A stretch of 5,453 nucleotides of DNA, from positions 13,059 through 18,511 of the forward strand of contig PBBR01000009.1 in assembly GCA_002716645.1 (NCBI GenBank), written 5' to 3'. The notes beneath the pieces are model-generated. The model was not told the origin of the DNA. It saw only the letters and a list, made by a program, of their open reading frames with translations, and searched no databases. A program made the position numbers and the translations under genes. Of the stretch, positions 1-5,453 are shown piece after piece (position 1 is the stretch's first letter; every line of letters begins with the position of its first letter). This DNA is from Chloroflexota bacterium (GTDB lineage: Bacteria > Chloroflexota > Dehalococcoidia > UBA3495).

Positions 1-230
1 CAGGTAGAAGCGCACCTAGAGCAGAATACCCTATTCTCCGAAACGGGGAACAGATCGGATATATTACTAGCGGAAGCTATTCCCCCACTCTTGACACAAG
101 CATTGCGATGGGCTACGTTTTGGATCAGCACGCTCAGCAATCTGACGCCTTGGAAATAGACATCAGAGGCAAATTAATAAAAGCAGAATTAGCTCAACTC
201 CCATTTTACTCACGCCCTAGGAGGCCATGA
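1..230 (+). CDS. gcvT: Aminomethyltransferase (glycine cleavage T-protein), 3' end only
   Basis: This is the C-terminal part of the T-protein, the tetrahydrofolate-dependent step of the cytosolic glycine cleavage system. The enzyme takes the aminomethyl group from lipoyl-GcvH, releases ammonia and forms 5,10-methylene-tetrahydrofolate. The reading frame starts at base 3 and gives 75 codons before TGA at 228-230. The translation contains GYITSGSYSPTLDTSIAMGY followed by LEIDIRGK and ends QLPFYSRPRRP. This matches the C-terminal barrel domain of GcvT, where the G-x-x-(T/S)-S-G-x-x-S-P-T-L motif is characteristic. About 290 residues, including the folate-binding N-terminal domains, lie outside the window. 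The stop overlaps the gcvH start (ATGA), so translation of the two is probably coupled. The last codons include tandem AGG-AGG arginines, which also form the gcvH ribosome binding site. The family assignment is firm. Whether a glycine riboswitch controls the operon cannot be judged, because the region upstream of gcvT is absent. Confidence 0.94.
   Translation, partial: GRSAPRAEYPILRNGEQIGYITSGSYSPTLDTSIAMGYVLDQHAQQSDALEIDIRGKLIKAELAQLPFYSRPRRP
219..224 (+). promoter_or_regulatory. Ribosome binding site of gcvH inside gcvT
   Basis: AGGAGG is a perfect Shine-Dalgarno core lying inside the last codons of gcvT (Arg-Arg). It is only 2 bases from the ATG at 227, which is unusually close, but 8 bases from an in-frame TTG at 233. 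The site therefore raises a small doubt about which codon starts GcvH. Confidence 0.65.
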
Positions 231-622
231 CATTGAATCCATCGGATCGCCAATATACTAAAGAACACGAATGGCTCAAAATACAAGACGCTGAGAGTAA
301 CTTAGCAATAGTAGGTATAACAGACTACGCTCAAGAACAACTCGGTGACGTGGTATTCATAGATATGCCAGAGATAGGCTCAAATTTGGTGCATATGGAG
401 AAAATGGGAGAGATTGAATCAGTTAAGGCAGTATCAGACTTATTCTCTCCAGTAAGCGGAGAGGTCATAAAAACAAACAGTGAACTTCTGGACCGACCAG
501 AATTAATCAACGAGGACCCGTACAATGAAGGGTGGATATTGCAGGTCATTTTGAGCGATACCGGAGAACTCAGCTCTCTAATATCGGCAGATGAATATCA
601 ATCGTTTACGGAACAAGCATAA
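227..622 (+). CDS. gcvH: Glycine cleavage system H protein (lipoyl carrier)
   Basis: GcvH is the small soluble shuttle of the glycine cleavage system. Its lipoyl arm accepts the aminomethyl group from P-protein, presents it to T-protein and is reoxidised by L-protein. The 131-residue length is normal for the family. The N-terminus carries the family signature YTKEHEW (residues 10-16). The lipoylation motif GEIESVKAVSDLFSPVSGEV spans residues 61-80, with the acceptor lysine at K67. It is followed by the usual N-x-x-L-x-x-x-P-x-L-(I/V)-N-x-D-P-Y-x-x-G-W segment (residues 84-103). The start ATG overlaps the gcvT stop. It gives the expected short leader before the conserved Pro-5, although the Shine-Dalgarno core would be better spaced for TTG at 233, which would remove two residues. 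A 59-base gap separates the gene from gcvPA. Nothing is missing, and I am confident it encodes a functional H protein. Confidence 0.97.
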   Translation: MTLNPSDRQYTKEHEWLKIQDAESNLAIVGITDYAQEQLGDVVFIDMPEIGSNLVHMEKMGEIESVKAVSDLFSPVSGEVIKTNSELLDRPELINEDPYNEGWILQVILSDTGELSSLISADEYQSFTEQA

Positions 623-665
623 CCAAGCAAGCCATGCTATTATGAGTAGTAGCTAGGTACTATCC

Positions 666-671
666 AAGGAG
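666..671 (+). promoter_or_regulatory. Ribosome binding site of gcvPA
   Basis: AAGGAG lies 10 bases before the GTG at 682. It supports that GTG as the start, since no other good start codon is available in frame before the conserved region. The 59-base gap after gcvH otherwise contains only short weak inverted repeats and no T-run, so the operon probably reads through. Confidence 0.65.
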
Positions 672-681
672 CCAAAAACTC

Positions 682-2034
682 GTGACCAATCAGGGTCATT
701 TTCAATCCCATTACATACCCAACACCCCGGAAGAACAGGAAGCGATGCTCGCTACCTTAAATCTGCATTCCGTCGACGAATTATTTCAAGATATACCAGA
801 CACATTCCGAAACCCAGTTTTGAACCTTCCCTCCCCTATCTCAGAGATAGAAATACAAAAAGAACTCTCCACATTCGCGAGCAACAATCGCGTTCTCAGC
901 AGCGGGCCATCATTTCTGGGAGCAGGCTCCTACAACCATTTCATCCCCGCTATTGTCAAATCGCTAATGACCAGGGGAGAGTTCCTGACTGCCTATACCC
1001 CTTACCAGCCAGAGGTAAGCCAAGGCACATTACAGGTAATCTACGAATTCCAAAGCCTTATCGCAAACCTCTATGACATGGAAGTAGCGAACGCAGGTAT
1101 GTACGACGGAGCAACCAGCTTAGCCGAGGGAGTCCTCATGGCTTGTAGGGTAACAAAACGTGATGAGGTGATAATACTCGATAGTGTTTCCCCCTTATAC
1201 CAGCAGGTAATACACACATATTGCCAGGCACAGGGTATCGACATAACCACCGATTCCGCCAGCACCCTTTCACCGTCAGAAAAAACTGCTTGTGTAGTAT
1301 CCCAATACCCAAATTTTATCGGTGGAATTGAAGACATATCAGGATATTCCGCTAAAGCGCACAACTGCGGTGCACTCCTAGTAGTATCAACCAATCCACT
1401 AGCGATGGGCATGCTTAAAAGCCCAGGGGAGTACGGAGCTGATATAGTTACAGGTGAAGGGCAACCGCTTGGCATCCCAACAAGTTACGGCGGTCCCTAT
1501 CTAGGACTATTTGCCACCAAACAAGAATACATTAGACAAATGCCAAGCCGTATAGTAGGAAGAACCGTAGACACTAACGGAAAAAACGGATACGTTCTAA
1601 CCCTTCAAACGAGAGAACAGCACATCCGTAGAGAGCGTGCCACTAGTAACATATGTACTAACGAGGCGCTATACGCACTGGCCTCCACCATATATTTATC
1701 CGCTATGGGTAAGAACGGGCTGCGCCAGATATCAGAATTGTGCTACCACAAGGCACACTACGCCGCGAATGAGATATCAAAAATCGCTGGATATAAAATA
1801 GTAGCTCCAAATCCTTTTTTCCACGAATTCATAATCGACTGCCCTATCCCGGCGGCAGATGTCAATCGAATACTAATAAGTCAGAACATCCTTGGTGGCT
1901 TAGACTTATCAAATCCACCATTCTCCAAGTCTTCACCTGAAAATGTCGTCAATGGCATGTTGATGTGCGTGACCGAACTTAACAGCCGTCAAGACATTGA
2001 TTCTCTAATATCTACGTTAAGTGAGATAAAATAG
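682..2034 (+). CDS. gcvPA: Glycine dehydrogenase (decarboxylating) subunit 1, P-protein alpha half
   Basis: This is the N-terminal half of the split P-protein, which pairs with GcvPB in the cytosol to decarboxylate glycine on PLP and pass the aminomethyl group to lipoyl-GcvH. The 450-residue length fits the family (about 440-450). Recognisable blocks are GEFLTAYTPYQPEVSQG (99-115), NAGMYDGATSLAEG (137-150), GADIVTGEGQPLGIP (252-266) and LTLQTREQHIRRERATSNIC (307-326). This half lacks the PLP-binding lysine motif, as expected, because the lysine sits in GcvPB. The start is GTG, with AAGGAG at 666-671 and a 10-base spacer. No ATG lies nearby in frame, and the alignable part of the family begins around HYIPNTPEE (10-18), so roughly nine residues precede the usual N-terminus. 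The stop TAG is followed after one base by the gcvPB ATG, which indicates co-translation. No frameshift or missing block is seen. Confidence 0.97.
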   Translation: MTNQGHFQSHYIPNTPEEQEAMLATLNLHSVDELFQDIPDTFRNPVLNLPSPISEIEIQKELSTFASNNRVLSSGPSFLGAGSYNHFIPAIVKSLMTRGEFLTAYTPYQPEVSQGTLQVIYEFQSLIANLYDMEVANAGMYDGATSLAEGVLMACRVTKRDEVIILDSVSPLYQQVIHTYCQAQGIDITTDSASTLSPSEKTACVVSQYPNFIGGIEDISGYSAKAHNCGALLVVSTNPLAMGMLKSPGEYGADIVTGEGQPLGIPTSYGGPYLGLFATKQEYIRQMPSRIVGRTVDTNGKNGYVLTLQTREQHIRRERATSNICTNEALYALASTIYLSAMGKNGLRQISELCYHKAHYAANEISKIAGYKIVAPNPFFHEFIIDCPIPAADVNRILISQNILGGLDLSNPPFSKSSPENVVNGMLMCVTELNSRQDIDSLISTLSEIK

Positions 2035-2035
2035 C

Positions 2036-3493
2036 ATGATCAAAGGTGGAAATCGCACTACAGAAAAATTATTGATGGACCGTAGCGTACGAGGGAGGTC
2101 AGGAGTAGTAACGCCTGCCCTTGATGTTCCAGAGCAAACTCAACTCAATCCTAATTTACTGCGATCCAATCTAGAATTACCAGAAATATCGGAACCTGAA
2201 GTCGTTCAATACTTTACCAATCTCAGCCAACTGAATTTTTCTATAGACACGCAGTTTTACCCACTAGGTAGCTGCACAATGAAATACAACCCAAAAGTAA
2301 ACGATGAAATGGCATTTTTGCCAGGATTTGCCAATATACACCCATTACAACCTGCTGAGTCATCTCAAGGAGCATTGGAACTTCTACATAGACTACAAGA
2401 ATTCTTAGCCGAAATTACAGGAATGAATGGTGTCAGTCTTGCAACATTAGCAGGAGCACACGGGGAACTGGCTGGTGTGTTAATGATCCGGGCATATCAT
2501 CATTCTAGAAATGATCTCGGGCGTACCAAAATGGCCATACCTGATAGCGCCCACGGAACTAATCCAGCTTCTGCAGCAATGGCGGGATTCGATGTAGTGA
2601 CATTGCCATCCGACGCGAATGGTAATGTTGATATAGAGCAATTGAGAGGCCTTGCCGGGCCTGATCTTGCAGGGGCAATGATCACACTGCCGAGCACCCT
2701 TGGTATATTCGATGAAAACATTGTAGAAGTATGCAGGATCGTTCATGAGGCAGGAGGAATGGTATACGGGGATGGAGCCAACATGAATGCCCTTCTCGGC
2801 AGAGCTAAACTCGGAGAACTCGGTTTCGATGTTGCACACCTCAACCTCCATAAAACATTTAGTACTCCTCACGGTGGAGGCGGGCCCGGAGCAGGTCCAG
2901 TGTGCTGCGTAGAGTCATTGACTCCATTTCTTGCATCACCGTTAATCACTAAATCCGGAGATTCCTTCGAGCTTTTCACACCAGAAGGAAGCATTGGGAA
3001 AATTAGCGGCTTTCACGGCAATTTCGGGGTTCTTGTTAGAGCATATACTTACATAAGAACACTTGGTGCTGAAGGGTTAAGATCGATCAGCGGAAATGCT
3101 GTTCTAAATGCAAATTACATTATGGAATCTTTAAAGGATAAATATTTCTTACCTTACGATAGACGATGCATGCATGAGGTTGTATTTTCAGCTGATTGGC
3201 AAAAGGAACGAGGTGTCAGCGGACTGGAAGTTGCGAAAAGACTTCTTGACTATGGATATCATGCTCCAACAATGTATTTCCCGCTAATAGTCCACGAAGC
3301 ATTAATGATAGAACCAACTGAGTCTGAAACAAAAGAGACGTTAGACGCATTCATTGACGCTCTTGTCCAAATAGACCAAGAATCACACGACCAGCCTGAA
3401 ACAGTGCAAAATGCGCCTCACACAACACCGGTGTCGCGTTTAGACGAAGCACAAGCCGCTAGAAGACCTGACTTAAAGTGGCAACGACAATAA
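2036..3493 (+). CDS. gcvPB: Glycine dehydrogenase (decarboxylating) subunit 2, P-protein beta half with the PLP lysine
   Basis: This is the catalytic C-terminal half of the split P-protein. With GcvPA it binds pyridoxal phosphate, releases CO2 from glycine and loads the remaining aminomethyl group onto lipoyl-GcvH. The 485-residue length is usual. Visible blocks are FYPLGSCTMKYNPK (74-87), AGAHGEL (139-145), PDSAHGTNPASAAMAG (169-184), YGDGANMNALLG (244-255) and the PLP site HLNLHKTFSTPHGGGGPG (268-285), with Schiff-base lysine K273. C-terminal family blocks PTMYFPLIVHEALMIEPTE (411-429) and NAPHTTPVSRLDE (459-471) are also present. The ATG lies one base after the gcvPA stop. Only a poor Shine-Dalgarno match (AAGTGAG, about 13 bases away) precedes it, so initiation probably depends on ribosomes finishing gcvPA. 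M14 is a possible later start but has no ribosome binding site. The gene is intact, and identification is certain at family level. Confidence 0.98.
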   Translation: MIKGGNRTTEKLLMDRSVRGRSGVVTPALDVPEQTQLNPNLLRSNLELPEISEPEVVQYFTNLSQLNFSIDTQFYPLGSCTMKYNPKVNDEMAFLPGFANIHPLQPAESSQGALELLHRLQEFLAEITGMNGVSLATLAGAHGELAGVLMIRAYHHSRNDLGRTKMAIPDSAHGTNPASAAMAGFDVVTLPSDANGNVDIEQLRGLAGPDLAGAMITLPSTLGIFDENIVEVCRIVHEAGGMVYGDGANMNALLGRAKLGELGFDVAHLNLHKTFSTPHGGGGPGAGPVCCVESLTPFLASPLITKSGDSFELFTPEGSIGKISGFHGNFGVLVRAYTYIRTLGAEGLRSISGNAVLNANYIMESLKDKYFLPYDRRCMHEVVFSADWQKERGVSGLEVAKRLLDYGYHAPTMYFPLIVHEALMIEPTESETKETLDAFIDALVQIDQESHDQPETVQNAPHTTPVSRLDEAQAARRPDLKWQRQ

Positions 3494-3554
3494 CAGACTT
3501 AGACAGTATCAACTAGCGTACTGCGTATTGATTGATTAAGGATGCAAGCCTCCT

Positions 3555-4328
3555 GTGACCCCTCAAATAGAAAGCAAGCGCATATTAATATTGTTACTAT
3601 TGAGTCTGGTACTACTATCGTGGATCTCCTTATGGGTATGGAATGAATCCCCCGCAAAAGTGTTTCTGGGCCACAATAGTAGCTCTTTTTCTAATTCAAT
3701 AGGCCTTGTTTCCGGATTAATATTCATACTAGGTTGGACACTTATGGTGTTCGCCATGATGTTGCCTACGACTATCCCCCTAATATTGTCCTTCCACAAT
3801 CTAATAAATGACGAACCAAATCATAAAACACTAATAATTAGTCTAATAATTGGATATGTTGGAATATGGTCAGCGTTAGGCCTAGCAGTGCATATCATAC
3901 ACATGGCTATACACTTGATAGCGAGCCAATATGTCATAACATCGGGAACTACACGGATAATAGTTGCTATTGCACTCGCATTGTGTGGTCTATATCAATT
4001 TACTAACCTAAAATACCAATGCCTTATAAAATGCAGATCACCCTTCAGCTTTATACTTGCCCGGTGGCATGGCAACTCATCAATCAAGCAGGCTCTTTCC
4101 TTAGGATATAAACATGGAATTTATTGCATAGGTTGTTGTTGGACGCTCATGATGCTGATGTTCTTGACCGGATCAACCAATCTGGTATTGATGATGATAA
4201 TCGGGGGCATAATGGCCGTGGAGAAAAACTCTTATTGGGGACTAAGTATAAAAAACCCCTTGGGGTGCCTTCTGCTTTTTACTGCGGCAGCAGTAGTGGT
4301 ATGGCCACTAGTCATTCAAAACCAGTAA
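3555..4328 (+). CDS. DUF2182 family integral membrane protein (predicted metal-binding)
   Basis: This 257-residue, very hydrophobic protein matches the DUF2182 family, described as predicted metal-binding membrane proteins of unproven function. Family marks are W-x-L-M-x-x-A-M-M-L-P at residues 61-71, the segment YQFTNLKYQCLIKCRSP (147-163) with C156 and C160, and GIYCIGCCWTLMMLMFLTG (188-206) with C191, C194 and C195, then EK at 223-224. These cysteines and methionines could bind a soft metal such as copper, which is inference only. Likely membrane segments are about 10-29, 52-80, 92-122, 134-149, 192-220 (perhaps two passes) and 235-254. The start is GTG. The nearest Shine-Dalgarno-like AAGGA (3538-3542) is 12 bases away, so the start is moderately sure. 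The gene follows gcvPB by 61 bases on the same strand, with no terminator or convincing promoter between, so it may share the transcript. It has no known role in glycine cleavage. DUF1326, which I recall as a common neighbour of this family, is not seen. Confidence 0.85.
   Translation: MTPQIESKRILILLLLSLVLLSWISLWVWNESPAKVFLGHNSSSFSNSIGLVSGLIFILGWTLMVFAMMLPTTIPLILSFHNLINDEPNHKTLIISLIIGYVGIWSALGLAVHIIHMAIHLIASQYVITSGTTRIIVAIALALCGLYQFTNLKYQCLIKCRSPFSFILARWHGNSSIKQALSLGYKHGIYCIGCCWTLMMLMFLTGSTNLVLMMIIGGIMAVEKNSYWGLSIKNPLGCLLLFTAAAVVVWPLVIQNQ
4250..4270 (-). terminator. Possible Rho-independent terminator for the minus-strand dehydrogenase gene
   Basis: Read on the minus strand, this stretch is ACCCCAAGGGGT (4266-4255) running straight into a run of Ts (4255-4250). 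The arms can be extended weakly by G-T and A-T pairs around one mismatch. It lies about 80 bases after the dehydrogenase stop codon, inside the 3' end of the convergent DUF2182 gene. The stem is short, with a core of four to five pairs and a tight loop, so this is only a candidate. Confidence 0.3.
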
Positions 4329-4343
4329 CCATACACACTCATT

Positions 4344-5288
4344 TTAACCATTTGCTTGGCGTTCAGACTCAAGCGCTTGTTTTAATATTTCTGGATCTAC
4401 CCTCACTTCAACTCCGGCTCTTTCCTCTTGGAGAAGCATGGAAACTCTGGAGTCTCTCCCGTCCCAACCTCTGTTCATAGCTTCGGTCATTTCAGCAAGT
4501 GTAATATTTGCCAATTTCATAGGAACATCAAATTCCCTGCCAACTCCAACTGCTAAATCCACATCTTTACGTGCCAACCTAAGCGCAAAATCCGGTGGAT
4601 CGAAATTTCCAGGCAACAAGTGTTCTGCTAAGCCTTCAAAGGTTCCTCTACGACCTTGAGCACCTCTACGTACAGCCTGCCACAAAGCCAACGGTTCGAC
4701 ACCTGCCTTAACTCCCATAGTAAATACTTCCGCCAGAGCAGTTTGAATAATATATCCCGAGCAATTGTGAACGAGCTTGGCTACTGCTCCGCACCCAATT
4801 GGCCCTACGTAGTACGCTTTATCCCCGATTGAGTCCAATACAGATTTATATTTATCAAATAAATCTTTATCTCCGCCAACCCATATCGCTAAATTCCTGG
4901 ACTTAGCACCTCGGGGTCCTCCGCTAACAGGGGCATCTAATACACTAACACCCCTAGCAGCCATTACCTCATGTATATGCCTTATTACAGTTGGAGAATT
5001 CGTACTTAGATCGAAATAAGTTTTTCCTTCTGTCAGTCCCTCTAGCAACCCTGATTCACCCAAAGCCACTGCTTCAATCTCGACTGGACCCGGAAGGGAT
5101 GTAAATACAACATCACTGGACTCCGCAACTTCTCTGGGCGTGTCAGCCCAGACGGCCCCTGCTTCCAGATGAGGAGTCGCTGATTCTCTACGTATATCGT
5201 GGACAATCATGTCATTACCGCCCTGTAAGCAGTTAAAAGCCATGTTTGCCCCCATAGTTCCAAGCCCTACAAACCCTACTTTTGCCAT
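4344..5288 (-). CDS. NAD(P)-dependent beta-hydroxyacid dehydrogenase (3-hydroxyisobutyrate dehydrogenase family)
   Basis: This soluble oxidoreductase of the 3-hydroxyisobutyrate / tartronate-semialdehyde reductase family interconverts a beta-hydroxyacid and its aldehyde or keto form. The exact substrate cannot be read from the sequence. Numbered from the ATG at 5288 (314 residues), it shows a Rossmann motif GLGTMG (8-13), Asp-31 after the second strand (suggesting NAD+ over NADP+), DLSTNSP (93-99), the substrate motif DAPVSGG (118-124), and GCGAVAKLVHN (165-175) with catalytic K171 and N175. The cofactor-site motif RKDVDLA (240-246) follows. The family usually has about 290-300 residues, and the extra length is a charged C-terminal tail. 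An ATG directly upstream (5291) would add one Met. I prefer 5288 because GGAGG is then 5 bases away, not 2. One oddity is Arg-131, where relatives usually have glycine (G-x-L after SGG). The gene converges on the DUF2182 gene with 15 bases between stops and is probably its own transcription unit. Confidence 0.94.
   Translation of the reverse strand: MAKVGFVGLGTMGANMAFNCLQGGNDMIVHDIRRESATPHLEAGAVWADTPREVAESSDVVFTSLPGPVEIEAVALGESGLLEGLTEGKTYFDLSTNSPTVIRHIHEVMAARGVSVLDAPVSGGPRGAKSRNLAIWVGGDKDLFDKYKSVLDSIGDKAYYVGPIGCGAVAKLVHNCSGYIIQTALAEVFTMGVKAGVEPLALWQAVRRGAQGRRGTFEGLAEHLLPGNFDPPDFALRLARKDVDLAVGVGREFDVPMKLANITLAEMTEAMNRGWDGRDSRVSMLLQEERAGVEVRVDPEILKQALESERQANG
4353..4383 (+). terminator. Possible Rho-independent terminator for the gcv/DUF2182 transcript
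   Basis: GCTTG (4354-4358) can pair with CAAGC (4370-4374), extended by G-T wobble pairs on both sides. The loop is about nine bases, and a T-rich tract (CTTGTTTTAATATTT, from 4376) follows. It lies about 25 bases beyond the DUF2182 stop, inside the 3' end of the convergent dehydrogenase gene. The stem is weak, so confidence is low. Confidence 0.27.
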
Positions 5289-5293
5289 CATAG

Positions 5294-5298
5294 CCTCC
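5294..5298 (-). promoter_or_regulatory. Ribosome binding site of the dehydrogenase gene
   Basis: On the minus strand GGAGG occupies 5298-5294. It is 5 bases from the ATG at 5288 but only 2 from the ATG at 5291, so it favours the downstream ATG of the tandem ATG-ATG pair as the true start. Confidence 0.65.
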
Positions 5299-5328
5299 GG
5301 TATATAAAATTCCTATGTAAACACGTTC

Positions 5329-5357
5329 ATTATGCTAAAGGAAGCAGTAGCTTACAA
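5329..5357 (-). promoter_or_regulatory. Predicted sigma70-type promoter for the dehydrogenase gene
   Basis: On the minus strand TTGTAA (5357-5352) and CATAAT (5334-5329) are separated by exactly 17 bases. They match the -35 and -10 consensus at 4 of 6 and 5 of 6 positions. Transcription would begin near 5322, giving a leader of about 34 bases before the ATG at 5288. The prediction rests on pattern and spacing only. Confidence 0.4.
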
Positions 5358-5369
5358 CATCCCAATATC

Positions 5370-5398
5370 TTGTCAACACAACAACAATTGTGCATACT
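5370..5398 (+). promoter_or_regulatory. Predicted sigma70-type promoter for the gene starting at 5440
   Basis: TTGTCA (5370-5375, 5 of 6 to the -35 consensus) and CATACT (5393-5398, 4 of 6 to the -10 consensus) are 17 bases apart. Transcription would start near 5405 and give a leader of about 35 bases. The spacer contains the inverted repeat CACAA-6-TTGTG (5377-5392), which could be an operator. Its -35 box lies 12 bases from that of the divergent dehydrogenase promoter. Confidence 0.4.
5377..5392. repeat. Inverted repeat in the promoter spacer, possible operator
   Basis: CACAA (5377-5381) and TTGTG (5388-5392) are perfect inverted arms around six bases. The right half also contains the eight-base palindrome ACAATTGT (5384-5391), and the left side overlaps a second pair, TTGT (5370-5373) with ACAA (5378-5381). 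All lie between the predicted -35 and -10 boxes, a common place for a repressor or activator site. Arms of this length also occur by chance. Confidence 0.3.
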
Positions 5399-5439
5399 TC
5401 AGAGTGAATAAGCATTTTTACTAGCAGCAGGGGTACTAA

Positions 5440-5453
5440 ATGACAGAACTACA
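5440..5453 (+). CDS. Start of an unidentified gene leaving the window
   Basis: ATG at 5440 opens a frame reading M-T-E-L up to the window edge. AGGGG (5429-5433) lies 6 bases upstream, and a plausible promoter stands at 5370-5398, so this is probably a genuine start codon. Four residues are not enough to name a product. Its divergent position suggests it could be a regulator of, or a pathway partner to, the dehydrogenase, but that is inference from layout only. Confidence 0.5.

Noticed and set aside
331..549. Minus-strand open frame inside gcvH
   Set aside because: It lies wholly under a well-conserved gene, shows no family resemblance and has no ribosome binding site. It is a shadow of gcvH.
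623..681. Small inverted repeats (AGCA/TGCT and TAGTA/TACTA) between gcvH and gcvPA
   Set aside because: The arms are four to five AT-rich bases with no T-run, too weak to call a terminator or attenuator.
1071..1475. Minus-strand open frame of 134 codons inside gcvPA
   Set aside because: It is antisense to strongly conserved GcvPA blocks and its translation resembles no protein I know.
2480..2872. Two minus-strand open frames inside gcvPB
   Set aside because: Both are antisense to the conserved PLP-enzyme core and have no recognisable motifs.
3494..3554. Possible promoter for the DUF2182 gene (TAGACA with CGTATT) and direct repeat GCGTA
   Set aside because: The -10 match is only 3 of 6 at 18-base spacing, and the repeat is five bases long. 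Neither stands out from chance.
3563..3799. Minus-strand open frame opposite the start of the DUF2182 gene
   Set aside because: It shows no motif or ribosome binding site, while the plus frame shows clear family motifs.
4124..4659. Two plus-strand open frames across the convergent junction and antisense to the dehydrogenase
   Set aside because: They overlap well-supported genes in other frames, and their translations look like out-of-frame reading.
1..5453. Defence system, CRISPR array, insertion sequence or prophage
   Set aside because: No spaced repeats, transposase-like or phage-like proteins, or terminal inverted repeats were seen. The genes are metabolic apart from one membrane protein.

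Overview
The window looks like part of a bacterial chromosome of moderate-to-low GC, with Shine-Dalgarno-type ribosome binding sites, tightly packed genes and frequent ATA and AGA/AGG codons. Glycine decarboxylase is split into two polypeptides (GcvPA and GcvPB), in the order gcvT-gcvH-gcvPA-gcvPB. That split is typical of Firmicutes, Thermotoga/Thermus-like lineages, Chloroflexota and many archaea, and differs from the single long GcvP of Proteobacteria. The proteins read like a Thermus/Chloroflexota-type set. An uncultivated Chloroflexota-like bacterium is a reasonable guess, but the sequence alone does not prove it.

Layout. Positions 1-230 hold the 3' end of gcvT. It overlaps gcvH (227-622) by ATGA. 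After a 59-base gap come gcvPA (682-2034) and gcvPB (2036-3493), with one base between them. A 61-base gap leads to a same-strand membrane protein of the DUF2182 family (3555-4328). Facing it, with only 15 bases between the stop codons, is a minus-strand beta-hydroxyacid dehydrogenase of the 3-hydroxyisobutyrate dehydrogenase family (4344-5288). The last 165 bases are a divergent control region. It holds two predicted back-to-back promoters and, at the right edge, the first codons of a plus-strand gene that leaves the window.

How the genes work together. GcvPA/GcvPB (P-protein), GcvH (lipoyl carrier) and GcvT (T-protein) form the glycine cleavage system. It turns glycine, tetrahydrofolate and NAD+ into CO2, ammonia, methylene-tetrahydrofolate and NADH. 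The L-protein (dihydrolipoamide dehydrogenase) and the lipoylation enzymes are not in this window. All four gcv genes look intact or intact as far as visible, with their cofactor residues in place. The DUF2182 gene may be read from the same transcript, but its role is unknown. The dehydrogenase is a separate unit, probably regulated with the gene that diverges from it.

No mobile element, CRISPR array, tRNA/rRNA or defence module is visible. Most of the window is ordinary metabolism. The points worth a second look are the DUF2182 gene beside gcv, the compact divergent promoter region, possible terminators lying inside the two convergent genes, and a Gly-to-Arg change in a conserved motif of the dehydrogenase.
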